A stretch of 36,118 nt of DNA from Comamonadaceae bacterium (GTDB lineage Bacteria > Pseudomonadota > Gammaproteobacteria > Burkholderiales > Burkholderiaceae_C): the NCBI GenBank assembly GCA_947447615.1, contig CANFJQ010000013.1:1-36118 (forward strand), read 5' to 3'. The notes below the pieces were generated by a model, which did not search any database, was not told the DNA's origin, and saw only the letters and a program-made list of their open reading frames with translations. Made by a program: the position numbers and the translations under genes. Shown here piece after piece: positions 8,306-16,138 of the stretch (positions are counted from its first letter, which is position 1; each line of letters begins with the position of its first letter).

Positions 8306-9280
8306 ATGCAGCGTCGCCCTTTTGTCGTATCCACTTTGGCCCTTGGCGCCTTGCTAGCGGCCAACGGCGCTTGGGCCCAGGCCTATCCGAACAAGCCGGT
8401 GAAACTGCAAGTGCCGTTTGCCCCCGGCGGCACGACCGACATCGTGGCCCGCGTCATTTCCGAGGCCATGGGCAAAGCCCTAGGCCAGAACGTGGTGGTG
8501 GAAAACAAGGCCGGTGGGGGCGGCGTGATCGGCGCCAACGAAACCGCCAAGGCCGCGCCTGATGGTTATTCCCTGGGCATGGCCACCGTGTCTACGGTAG
8601 CGGCCAACCCGGCTATCAACCCCAAAATCCCGTACAACGCGCTGACCGATTTCACCCCCATCATCAACGTGGCGGCCACACCCAATGTGATCGCAGTGCA
8701 TCCCAGCTTCCCCGCCAAGGACTACAAAGGCTTTGTGGCTGAGCTGAAAAAAAATCCCGGCCAGCACTCGTATTCGTCATCGGGCACTGGCGGCATTGGG
8801 CACCTGCAAATGGAGTTGTACAAAAACCTAGCCGGTGTGTTTGTCACCCATATTCCCTACCGGGGCGCAGGCCCCGCGCTCAATGACACCGTGGCCGGCC
8901 AGGTGCCGATTATTTTTGACAACATGCCCTCGGCATTGCCTTTTATCCAGGCCAACAAGCTGGTGGCCATCGCAGTGGCCGCGCCGCAGCGTTTGGCGCA
9001 GTTGCCGCAAGTGCCCACTTTCAAAGAGGTGGGCCTTGAGCCAGTGAATCGCATGGCGTTTTACGGTATTTATGGCCCCAAAGGTTTGCCCAAAGACGTA
9101 GTGGACAAGGTCAATGCCGCCGTGCGCAAAGCCCTGGAAGACCCGTCAGTGCGCAAGCGTATTGAGGACACTGGCTCCATCGTCATTGGCAATACGCCCG
9201 AGCAATTTTCCGAGCAGATCAAGGCCGAATATGCGGTCTATAAGCAAGTGGTGGATTCAGCCAAACTTAAGCTCGACTGA
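8306..9280 (+). CDS. Bug/TctC-family tripartite tricarboxylate transporter substrate-binding protein
   Basis: Periplasmic binding protein of the Bug family, which is greatly expanded in Burkholderiales and binds carboxylates or aromatic acids. The 324-residue protein starts at an ATG six bases after CTGGAGT. The signal peptide has RRPF near its start and a cleavage site after AWA (about residue 24). The mature start [24 protein letters not shown] is the Bug hallmark; the later SSSGTGG and [11 protein letters not shown] segments are also conserved. No TctA or TctB membrane genes are nearby, so it is an orphan receptor, common in this family. The ligand is unknown. Confidence 0.92.
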   Translation: MQRRPFVVSTLALGALLAANGAWAQAYPNKPVKLQVPFAPGGTTDIVARVISEAMGKALGQNVVVENKAGGGGVIGANETAKAAPDGYSLGMATVSTVAANPAINPKIPYNALTDFTPIINVAATPNVIAVHPSFPAKDYKGFVAELKKNPGQHSYSSSGTGGIGHLQMELYKNLAGVFVTHIPYRGAGPALNDTVAGQVPIIFDNMPSALPFIQANKLVAIAVAAPQRLAQLPQVPTFKEVGLEPVNRMAFYGIYGPKGLPKDVVDKVNAAVRKALEDPSVRKRIEDTGSIVIGNTPEQFSEQIKAEYAVYKQVVDSAKLKLD

Positions 9281-9282
9281 GC

Positions 9283-10209
9283 TTGCCAAGTTTGCCCGTC
9301 AGCGCTGCTGTCACACCTGCCGGTGATGCGTCTATCGACGCTTTTATCGATGCGCTGTGGCTGGAGGACGGGCTGGCGCTCAACAGCTTGCAGGCGTACC
9401 GGCGCGACCTGGTCAAGCTGCAAGCCCATTTACAAGGCGCGCCGTTGACCAGCTGTTCGCAATGGCAATTGCAGCAGTACTTTGCCGCGCAGCACGCGGG
9501 CAGCAAGGCCACTACCGCCAATCGGCGCCTGACGGTTTTTAAGCGCTATTTCCGCTGGGCGCTGCGCCATGGACTGGTGCAACAAGACCCGACGCTGCAA
9601 TTGCAATCGGCCAAGCAGGCGCTGCGGGTGCCCAAGACTTTGAGCGAATCCCAGGTCGAGGCCTTGTTGGCCGCGCCCGATGTGGCAAGTGACATCGGCG
9701 TGCGTGACCGCACCATGCTCGAACTCATGTACGCCAGCGGCCTGCGGGTGAGCGAATTGGTCAGCCTCAAAGTGTTTCAGCTAGGCTTGAACGACAACGT
9801 CTTGCGCGTGATGGGCAAGGGGTCCAAAGAGCGCTTGGTGCCCTACGGCGAAGTGGCAAGCCAGTGGCTGCGCGATTACCTGGGCGGCGCGCGCGAGGTC
9901 TTGCTGGCGGGTAAACAAACCGAGGCTTTGTTTGTGACTACGCGGGGCACTGACGCGGGTAGTGCCATGACGCGGGTGATGTTCTGGATGTTGGTCAAAA
10001 AATACGCGCTGCTGGCCGGCATCCACGCGCCTTTGTCGCCGCATACCTTGCGCCATGCATTTGCGACGCATTTGCTCAACCACGGCGCTGATTTGCGCGC
10101 CGTGCAATTGTTGCTGGGGCACGCCGATATTTCTACCACCACCATCTACACCCATGTAGCCCGCGAGCGCCTGGCCAAGCTGCACGCCGAGCACCATCCA
10201 AGAGGCTAA
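9283..10209 (+). CDS. xerD: Site-specific tyrosine recombinase XerD
   Basis: XerD works with XerC at dif to resolve chromosome dimers at the septum. All catalytic residues of the tyrosine recombinase fold are visible: Arg155 (SGLRVSEL), Lys179 (GKGSKERLVP), His254 and Arg257 (HTLRHAFATHLLNHGADLR), His280 (LLGHADIS) and the nucleophile Tyr289 (TTTIYTHV). The N-terminal SAM-like core-binding domain covers about 15-105. The length of 308 residues (from TTG at 9283) is close to the usual 298. No ATG or GTG is available near the expected start; TTG at 9283 or 9292 is the likely initiator, two or more bases after the Bug stop, so translation may be coupled. The housekeeping form is favoured over a phage integrase because the similarity to E. 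coli XerD runs the full length. Confidence 0.93.
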   Translation: MPSLPVSAAVTPAGDASIDAFIDALWLEDGLALNSLQAYRRDLVKLQAHLQGAPLTSCSQWQLQQYFAAQHAGSKATTANRRLTVFKRYFRWALRHGLVQQDPTLQLQSAKQALRVPKTLSESQVEALLAAPDVASDIGVRDRTMLELMYASGLRVSELVSLKVFQLGLNDNVLRVMGKGSKERLVPYGEVASQWLRDYLGGAREVLLAGKQTEALFVTTRGTDAGSAMTRVMFWMLVKKYALLAGIHAPLSPHTLRHAFATHLLNHGADLRAVQLLLGHADISTTTIYTHVARERLAKLHAEHHPRG

Positions 10210-10227
10210 GGACGGTCTGCAAAAGTG

Positions 10228-10312
10228 CGCCATCGCGAGGAGCGAAGCGACGTGTCGATCCAGGTTTGCGTGGAGTCATGGATTGCCACGGCCTACGGCC
10301 TCGCAATGACGA
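10228..10312. repeat. Imperfect palindromic intergenic repeat
   Basis: The left arm (about 10228-10262, with GCGAGGAGCGAAGCGACGTG) and the right arm (about 10279-10312, with GGATTGCCACGGCC and CCTCGCAATGACG) are imperfect reverse complements. Sequences of the form 'cattgcgaggagcgaagcgacgtggcaatcc' are a widespread dispersed palindrome in bacterial intergenic DNA, recalled from general experience. It lies between the ends of two convergent genes (xerD and the EamA exporter) and may act as a bidirectional terminator or RNA-stabilising hairpin. Confidence 0.7.
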
Positions 10313-10336
10313 GTCCAGCGCCCTCAGCGCTAGCGC

Positions 10337-11263
10337 TCAGTCCGCCCCGCGCGGTTTCCAAAACGGCAAGCTCCACAAGCCGCTGGACAAACTGGTACCA
10401 ACGACGATGACCACTGCACAGCCGAGCATCCAGTGGGTTACGCCTTCGCCCAGCAAGATCACGCCATAGGCAATCGCAAAGACCGGAATAGCAAAGGTGA
10501 CTGTCAATGCGCGCGCCGGGCCTGCATGTGCGATCAGGCGGAAATACAAGATATAGGCGGTGCCGGTACACAGTACGCCCAGCGCGGTGACGGCCAGCCA
10601 GGCCTGCGTGCTTGGCGCCTGATCAGGCCAGTAGGCCACGCAAAACGGCAACAGAAAAATAGACGCGCCCACTTGGCTGCCAGTGGCCGATACCAAAGAG
10701 GGCACGCCACCCAAAAAGCGCCGCGTGTAGCTCGCTGCAATGCCGTAGCACAGGCAGGCCAGCAGGCTTGCTGCAATGCCCCAGGCGCTGGAGCTGCCCA
10801 GGGCATTGGTGTCAAAGCTGGCGTTTTCGCTGGCTAACAGCGCAATGCCGGCAAAGCCGATCAGCAAGCCCACCACGCGTGAGCCCGAGGGCCGGTCGCC
10901 CAACCAGGCCCAGGCGATGAGCGCGCCAAACAAAGGCACGGTGGCATTGAGCACCGAGGACTGGCCAATCGAAATGCTTTGCAATGCAAAGGCTATGCAG
11001 ACAAAGGGAATGGCCGAATTAATGACGCCGACCAGCAGCACTTTTTTCCAGTGCAGCGCAAAGTCCGCCCGGTGGCCGCGCAGCAGCATCAGGGGCAGTA
11101 GCACGGCGCTGGCGATGAGGACGCGCAGCGCGGCGGTGACTACCGGCCCAAAGCCGAGCATGCTCAAGCGCGTGAATAAAAAAGAAGCGCCCCAAATAGC
11201 TGCCAGGGCAATGAAATCAGGCACCCAGCGTGGTGGGCGCGCATCAGAAATAGGGGATGTCAA
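10337..11263 (-). CDS. EamA/DMT-superfamily exporter
   Basis: An inner-membrane permease of the drug/metabolite transporter superfamily with two EamA repeats and about ten membrane segments in 308 residues. The first repeat begins FIALAAIWGASFLFTRLSM and holds the typical ALQSISIGQSSVLNATVPLF; the second begins near SSAWGIAASLLACLCYG. Members export amino acids, metabolites or drugs; the substrate cannot be inferred. The start appears to be TTG at 11263, whose last two bases overlap the ogt stop (TTGA), a usual coupling arrangement. Alternative starts lie farther in (GTG at the RWVPDF position) and would remove part of the N-terminal tail. Confidence 0.85.
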   Translation of the reverse strand: MTSPISDARPPRWVPDFIALAAIWGASFLFTRLSMLGFGPVVTAALRVLIASAVLLPLMLLRGHRADFALHWKKVLLVGVINSAIPFVCIAFALQSISIGQSSVLNATVPLFGALIAWAWLGDRPSGSRVVGLLIGFAGIALLASENASFDTNALGSSSAWGIAASLLACLCYGIAASYTRRFLGGVPSLVSATGSQVGASIFLLPFCVAYWPDQAPSTQAWLAVTALGVLCTGTAYILYFRLIAHAGPARALTVTFAIPVFAIAYGVILLGEGVTHWMLGCAVVIVVGTSLSSGLWSLPFWKPRGAD

Positions 11264-11757
11264 AAAGCGCTTTCGAGTTGCAGGAGGGCGATCTTACGTG
11301 GCAGGCCACCGGCGTAACCCGTAAGTTGGCCATTGCTGCCGAGCACCCGGTGGCAGGGCACCACAATGCTTAAGGGGTTGCGTCCAATGGCGCCACCGAC
11401 CGCGCGTACCGCAGCCGGCTTCCCGATGGCCTGCGCAATAACGGCGTAGCTGCTGGTTGTGCCTGGCGCTATCGCGGTCAACTGGCGCCAGACTGCTTGT
11501 TGAAAGTCAGTGCCTGCGCTGTAATCCAGCGGCAAGGAAAATACTTGGCGCTGCTGCGAGAAATATTCGCGCAGTTGCGTGTGCGCCATGGCGTGGATGG
11601 GATGCGCGGTGTTTGACGCAAAGTCATTGAGCGCGGGGAAGTGGTCTTGGCCTTCAAACCAAACGCCCAGCAGCGCGTGGGCATGAGCCAGCAGGTGAAT
11701 GGTGCCCAAAGGACTTTGGTATGTCGATCGCACGGCTTGGGTGTCAAAAGGTTTCAT
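11260..11757 (-). CDS. ogt: Methylated-DNA-[protein]-cysteine S-methyltransferase
   Basis: Suicide repair protein that moves the alkyl group from O6-alkylguanine to its own cysteine. The catalytic motif IVVPCHRVLGSNGQLTGYAGG is intact near the C-terminus, with the preceding GTTSSYAVIAQAIGKPAAVRAVG carrying the DNA-recognition helix and arginine finger. The ATG at 11757 gives 165 residues, typical for Ogt; another ATG at 11796 would add 13 residues. Neither has a clear ribosome site. It is upstream of and overlaps the EamA exporter gene, so both probably share a transcript. Confidence 0.92.
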   Translation of the reverse strand: MKPFDTQAVRSTYQSPLGTIHLLAHAHALLGVWFEGQDHFPALNDFASNTAHPIHAMAHTQLREYFSQQRQVFSLPLDYSAGTDFQQAVWRQLTAIAPGTTSSYAVIAQAIGKPAAVRAVGGAIGRNPLSIVVPCHRVLGSNGQLTGYAGGLPRKIALLQLESAF

Positions 11758-12037
11758 GCTTGGATGTGGTTTGTAAGATAGCGGATTCAGTGGCATGCGG
11801 GGATGATACGTAGGCTTGGCGCGGCAATTGGCCGTAATCGGACATGTGGTTACAGGGGTGCAGTGGGCTGGGCTGAAATCCGCATCGATCTGTTGGGTCG
11901 TGGTCTGGATCGGGAAATCATTGCGCTTGCACCATTAGCCTAAGAGATGATCGCTTTACTGTCTAAAACAGAGCGCTACATATAGAGTTGGCTAAAAACG
12001 ATGCACTACAAGGGATTTGACGGATAGCAATGGGTGC

Positions 12038-13210
12038 TTATGTCCAGGCTTTGCTCGCCAACTGCCGACACAGTTCGCCCAATGGCACCGCCTCGATAGC
12101 CGGGCTCAGCGCGAAGCTGTCGACCCCGGGGTAGACCACATACTGGCGACTGGGTTGGAGGTCTTCGCAGGCGACATAAAAGCCGCGCTCCATCTTTGGC
12201 GACAAACTGCGTTTGACTTCAATCGCCCAGGATTGACCATCGGGCCAGCGCAACAGCAAATCGATTTCTGCCCCCGCGCTGGTGCGGTAGAAGTAGGCGC
12301 TGGCATTCGGGCCTGCCGCCGTGATTAGGTTTTCCAGCACAAAGCCTTCCCAGCTGGCGCCGACGACGGGGTGACCCAGCAGCGTTTCTTCATCAGACAA
12401 GCCCAGCAGTGCGTGCAGCAAGCCGCTGTCGCGCACATACAGTTTGGGCGATTTGGTCAATCGCTTGCCCAGGTTTGCATGCCAGGGCTCTAGGCGGCGC
12501 AGTACAAACATCTGTACCAACAGATCGATGTAGCGGTTGACGGTGCGGGTGTCCAGCGCCAGACTGCGCGCCAGCACCGATGCATTGAACAAACCGCCTT
12601 GTTGGTGTGCCAGCATGCCCCATAATCGTCGCACCGCGTCCGTGCCCACACGCCCGCCCAGCTGTGGGATGTCACGTTCTGCATACGTGCGAATGAAATC
12701 CTGTCGCCAACGAAAACTGGCGCTGACTGTGCCCGCCAAGTGGCTGTCAGGAAAACCGCCACGCAGCCACAAACGGCTCAGTTCGCGGTCGGCAAGCTCC
12801 AGCGCGTGAAACGGGGTGAGTTCGCGGTAGGCAATACGTCCGGCCAGACTCTCACCTGCTTGTTGTAGCAAGTCCAAGGAGGCCGAGCCCAACAATAGGT
12901 AAAGCCCGCTGCGGCGACCTTCGCGCCGGGCTCGGTCGATCAGGCCGCGCAGCACCGGAAACAGGCCTGGCACCCGGTGTACCTCGTCAATGACAAGCAA
13001 ACGGTCTAGCCGCTCACCCAAGTACAACTCAGGTGAAGCGAGTTTGGCCCGGTCGAGTTCGGACTCCATGTCCAGATACACACTGTGTTCTGGCAGGGCG
13101 AGCTGGTGGGCGACGGTGGTTTTACCGGCCTGGCGGGGCCCAAGCAAGGCTACAGCGGGGTATTGGGCTAGGTCTTGGCGTAGGTAGTTAAGTAAGTTGC
13201 GGTCCAACAT
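12038..13210 (-). CDS. AAA ATPase with C-terminal DUF4143 (YcgG/ExeA-like, nuclease-fold tail)
   Basis: A 390-residue protein of the AAA_14 + DUF4143 group, found in scattered genomes and archaea and without a well-defined role. Walker A is GPRQAGKTT near residue 25, Walker B is LLVIDEVHRVPGLF near 90, and the sensor-like LLLGSASLDLL follows. The C-terminal half has the DUF4143 signature KLYVRDSGLLHALLG and YFYRTSAGAEIDLLL ... AIEVKRSLSP; the E-IDLL ... EVKRS pattern resembles a PD-(D/E)xK nuclease core. The ATG directly abuts a palindrome (13211-13248), and there is no spaced ribosome site. Such genes spread laterally. No toxin or antitoxin partner is adjacent. Confidence 0.85.
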   Translation of the reverse strand: MLDRNLLNYLRQDLAQYPAVALLGPRQAGKTTVAHQLALPEHSVYLDMESELDRAKLASPELYLGERLDRLLVIDEVHRVPGLFPVLRGLIDRARREGRRSGLYLLLGSASLDLLQQAGESLAGRIAYRELTPFHALELADRELSRLWLRGGFPDSHLAGTVSASFRWRQDFIRTYAERDIPQLGGRVGTDAVRRLWGMLAHQQGGLFNASVLARSLALDTRTVNRYIDLLVQMFVLRRLEPWHANLGKRLTKSPKLYVRDSGLLHALLGLSDEETLLGHPVVGASWEGFVLENLITAAGPNASAYFYRTSAGAEIDLLLRWPDGQSWAIEVKRSLSPKMERGFYVACEDLQPSRQYVVYPGVDSFALSPAIEAVPLGELCRQLASKAWT

Positions 13211-13248
13211 CCTTGCATTTTATGCATCTACATGTATAAATTGCAAGG
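13211..13248. promoter_or_regulatory. 38-base imperfect palindrome abutting the DUF4143 ATPase start
   Basis: The outer arms CCTTGCA and TGCAAGG are exact, and the inner sequences TTTTATGCAT and ATGTATAAAT are nearly complementary, giving an almost continuous palindrome centred near 13229-13230. On the coding (minus) strand its last bases AAGG directly precede the ATG, so the palindrome covers the leader and any ribosome site. It could be an operator or an RNA hairpin that limits translation. Confidence 0.55.
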
Positions 13249-13713
13249 ATATTATTTCCCTAAACAGAGAAAAATAAGCCCAAAAGGCGATGTACGTGTA
13301 ACAGCTCGCCCTTGATGGATGCCGCCACCCCCGCGCCGAGGTCTGCTATGCATCAATACGATGCGGGCATTGCACCTAGCCCGCTTTCAAGCCTACGTCG
13401 TCCACCATGGCGTCCACACTGGCCCGCCAGGGGATCGGCTCAGTGCTGTGCCCTACGCAGCTTGCTGATCTGGCGGCAGCGCTTTGAGTCTTAGTCTTGG
13501 GCGGCACTTTTTTGCATCAGCGTCCAGCTCGCGCTTTCGTCGTGCTGATCCGCCTTTTCTAGCGAACACCAAGAGGACGTTTCTATTAGGCGCAAAAAGA
13601 ACATTATGGTGTTGGGCTTACGCTCCCATGGGCTGGCAGATGCCCCTTCTACAATGCTTCCCACGCAGTGCGTACCCTACGCACACTACTAAATACTCAA
13701 GCACGGCCACGCT
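13249..13713. other. Gene-free stretch between the ATPase and the phosphomannomutase
   Basis: No gene is recognised in about 465 bases. There is a hairpin GCGGGC (13363-13368) / GCCCGC (13379-13384) followed by TTTC, which could terminate plus-strand transcription. A minus-strand open frame roughly 13465-13630 reads NVLFAPNRNVLLVFARKGGSARRKREL-like protein without a start codon I trust; it may be a gene remnant or chance. The promoter of the downstream operon is presumably in the last 100 bases but I could not identify it. Confidence 0.5.
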
Positions 13714-15096
13714 ATGCAACTATCTCCCAGTATTTTCAAAGCCTACGATATCCGAGGTATCGTGCCCTCCACCGTGCATGCAGAGATGGCGCGCGCTTTG
13801 GGTCGCGCTTTCGGCACCTTGGCCATGCGCCAGGGCGAGCGTACCGTAGCAGTGGGGCGCGACGGACGGCTTAGCGGACCGCTGCTGGCTGGCGCCTTGA
13901 TGCAAGGCTTGCAGGACGCCGGTGTGCAAGTCATCGACATCGGCCCCGCCACCACACCCATGCTGTACTTTGCGGCCTGCACTTTGTGCAAGAGCGGCAT
14001 CCAGGTCACCGGCAGCCACAATCCGCGCGATTACAACGGCTTCAAAATGGTCTTGGGCAGCAAAGCGATTTACGGCGAAGAAATCCAGTCCCTGCGTCGC
14101 ATCATGGAAGACGAAAGTTGGTACTTGCAAGCCGGTGGCGGCTGCACCCAGGCCGATGTGCTGCCAGCCTACCGTGCGCGCATCGTCGGCGACATCAAGC
14201 TCGCGCGCCCGCTCAAAATCGTCGTCGACTCGGGCAATGGCATCGCCGGGGCCAGTGCGCCGGATATTTTGCGCGCCATAGGCTGCGAAGTGACCGAGTT
14301 GTACAGCGAAGTCGATGGCAACTTTCCCAACCACCACCCGGACCCGAGCAAGCCCGAAAACCTGCGCGATCTGATCGCTGCCTTGCAGGCGGGGGACGCC
14401 GAGCTAGGCTTGGCATTTGACGGCGATGGCGACCGCCTGGGCATCGTGACGCGTGATGGCAGCAATATTTTTCCAGACCGTCAAATGATGTTGTTCGCGC
14501 AAGACGTGCTCTCGCGCGTACCCGGCGGCACGATTGTGTTCGACGTGAAATGCTCGCAACGCTTAGGCCCGGCGATCGCCGCAGCAGGCGGCAAGCCCTT
14601 GATGTTCAAAACCGGCCACTCGTTGATCAAAGCCAAGATGCGCGAGATCGACTCGCCGCTGGGCGGTGAGATGAGCGGCCATATCTTTTTCAAAGAGCGC
14701 TGGTTGGGCTTTGACGACGGCACCTATGCGGGCTGCCGCTTGCTGGAAATCGTCAGCCGCGTGGCCGACTCCAATGCTTTGTTGCATGCGCTGCCCACCA
14801 GCTTTTCCACCCCGGAGCTGAATGTGCCCTGCAAGGAAGGCGAGCCGCATGCGGTAGTGGAGCAGTTGATCGCAGCCGCAGACTTTGCCGCCCCGGCGGT
14901 GTGCACCACCATCGACGGCCTGCGCGTGGATTGGCCCGATGGCTTTGGCCTGGTGCGCGCTTCCAACACCACGCCGGTGCTGGTCTTGCGCTTTGAAGGC
15001 CACAATGCGGCGGCGCTCGCTCGAATTCAAGCAAGCATGATGGTGCTCTTGCACAGCGTCAAGCCCGATGCGCAGTTTCAAGAGGCAGCGCATTGA
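13714..15096 (+). CDS. manB: Phosphomannomutase/phosphoglucomutase (AlgC/ManB type)
   Basis: Cytoplasmic enzyme interconverting hexose 6- and 1-phosphates, supplying mannose-1-P or glucose-1-P for LPS and exopolysaccharide. The 460 residues have the four domains of the alpha-D-phosphohexomutase family. The phosphoserine loop TGSHNPRDYNGFK holds catalytic Ser101; the magnesium loop DGDGD has Asp236, Asp238 and Asp240; the sugar-binding loop GGEMSGHIFF is present, and the C-terminal phosphate-binding loop is RASNTTPVLVLRFE. The similarity to Pseudomonas AlgC suggests dual substrate use. It heads a cluster with waaC and waaA (31 bases to waaC), in line with an envelope sugar role. The ATG at 13714 has no strong ribosome site. 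Confidence 0.9.
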   Translation: MQLSPSIFKAYDIRGIVPSTVHAEMARALGRAFGTLAMRQGERTVAVGRDGRLSGPLLAGALMQGLQDAGVQVIDIGPATTPMLYFAACTLCKSGIQVTGSHNPRDYNGFKMVLGSKAIYGEEIQSLRRIMEDESWYLQAGGGCTQADVLPAYRARIVGDIKLARPLKIVVDSGNGIAGASAPDILRAIGCEVTELYSEVDGNFPNHHPDPSKPENLRDLIAALQAGDAELGLAFDGDGDRLGIVTRDGSNIFPDRQMMLFAQDVLSRVPGGTIVFDVKCSQRLGPAIAAAGGKPLMFKTGHSLIKAKMREIDSPLGGEMSGHIFFKERWLGFDDGTYAGCRLLEIVSRVADSNALLHALPTSFSTPELNVPCKEGEPHAVVEQLIAAADFAAPAVCTTIDGLRVDWPDGFGLVRASNTTPVLVLRFEGHNAAALARIQASMMVLLHSVKPDAQFQEAAH

Positions 15097-15127
15097 GCGC
15101 GAGGACCGTGCTGAGCACTTTGTCTTT

Positions 15128-16138
15128 ATGCGCATTCTGATTGTTAAGTTGTCCTCGCTGGGCGATGTCATTCAGACGATGGCGGTATTACCAGACGTCC
15201 TAGAAGTTTTCCCGGATGCGCAAATCGATTGGGTGGTCGAAGAAGCTTTCGCGCCCTTAGTCCAATTAGCGCAGGGGGTGCGCTGTGTCATACCGATTGG
15301 CCAAAGGCGGTGGCGTAAGTCGTATTTCAGTGCGGCTACACGCACAGAACGCCGACTTTTTCATGCGCGCTTGCGCCAGGATGCGTATGAGGCGGTCATT
15401 GACTTTCAGGGCCTTATCAAATCGGCCTGGGTGGGGCGTGCCGCCCGCCTGGCTGCTGGCGGCTTTAGCCTGACTTACGCAAATGGCAGTGATGCCTGTT
15501 CGTACGAGTGGCCGGTACGCTACCTCTTGCAGCGCAGTGTGCCTATGCCGCAGCGTATTCATGCGGTGGCGCGTTATCGCTTGCTCGCGGCGCAGGCATT
15601 GGGCTACAAGCACCTGCCGCTCTTGCAAATGCCTGCACGTTATGGATGGCATTTGGGAACACCACCCCATGCGGCCCATGGCTTGCCCGAAGTCGTGTTG
15701 GCGCATGGCACCACCCGCACCGACAACGAATGGCCAGACGACCATTGGCTGGCTTTGGCCCGCCAACTTATCGCGAACGGCTTTTCGGTGGGCTTGCCGC
15801 ACGCGGGGCCGCGCGAGCTGGCACGGGTGCAGGCGCTCGCGCAGAGCCTCGGGCCTGCGGCCTGCGTCTGGCCGGCGCTAAGCCTGGATGCGCTGGCCCG
15901 CCGTATGGCTGCCAGCACCGGGGTAATTGGCGTGGATTCTGGTTTGAGCCATTTGGCGGTGGCGCTGGACTTGCCGCATGTGCAAATCTTTAGCCAGGAC
16001 CGCGCCTGGCGTGCCGGCCCGGTGGGGCATGATTACCAAGTTGTGGTCGGCGGTGCCCAAGCGCCCGATGTAGCCCAGGTGTGGGACAGCTGGCAAGCGG
16101 TCCTAGCGGCATCGCATGCAGGTGCGGCGCGACCATGA
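15128..16138 (+). CDS. waaC: Lipopolysaccharide heptosyltransferase I
   Basis: WaaC adds the first L-glycero-D-manno-heptose to Kdo of the LPS inner core, using ADP-heptose (GT9 family). The 336-residue protein begins MRILIVKLSSLGDVIQT, the diagnostic N-terminus, with the catalytic Asp13. The C-terminal donor-binding domain includes LAHGTTRTDNEWP and GVIGVDSGLSHLAVAL, the ADP-heptose motif. I chose the ATG at 15128 because translation from it gives this standard N-terminus; the open frame extends 20 codons upstream through the end of manB. Its stop overlaps the waaA start (ATGA). Confidence 0.94.
   Translation: MRILIVKLSSLGDVIQTMAVLPDVLEVFPDAQIDWVVEEAFAPLVQLAQGVRCVIPIGQRRWRKSYFSAATRTERRLFHARLRQDAYEAVIDFQGLIKSAWVGRAARLAAGGFSLTYANGSDACSYEWPVRYLLQRSVPMPQRIHAVARYRLLAAQALGYKHLPLLQMPARYGWHLGTPPHAAHGLPEVVLAHGTTRTDNEWPDDHWLALARQLIANGFSVGLPHAGPRELARVQALAQSLGPAACVWPALSLDALARRMAASTGVIGVDSGLSHLAVALDLPHVQIFSQDRAWRAGPVGHDYQVVVGGAQAPDVAQVWDSWQAVLAASHAGAARP

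Noticed and set aside
9283-10209. Integrase of a mobile element
   Set aside because: The sequence matches housekeeping XerD over its full length and no attachment sites or cargo genes are seen.
13484-13849. Plus-strand open frame of 121 residues
   Set aside because: It overlaps the clear start of the phosphomannomutase in another frame, and is rich in Ser/Arg/Pro/Cys without a motif or ribosome site.
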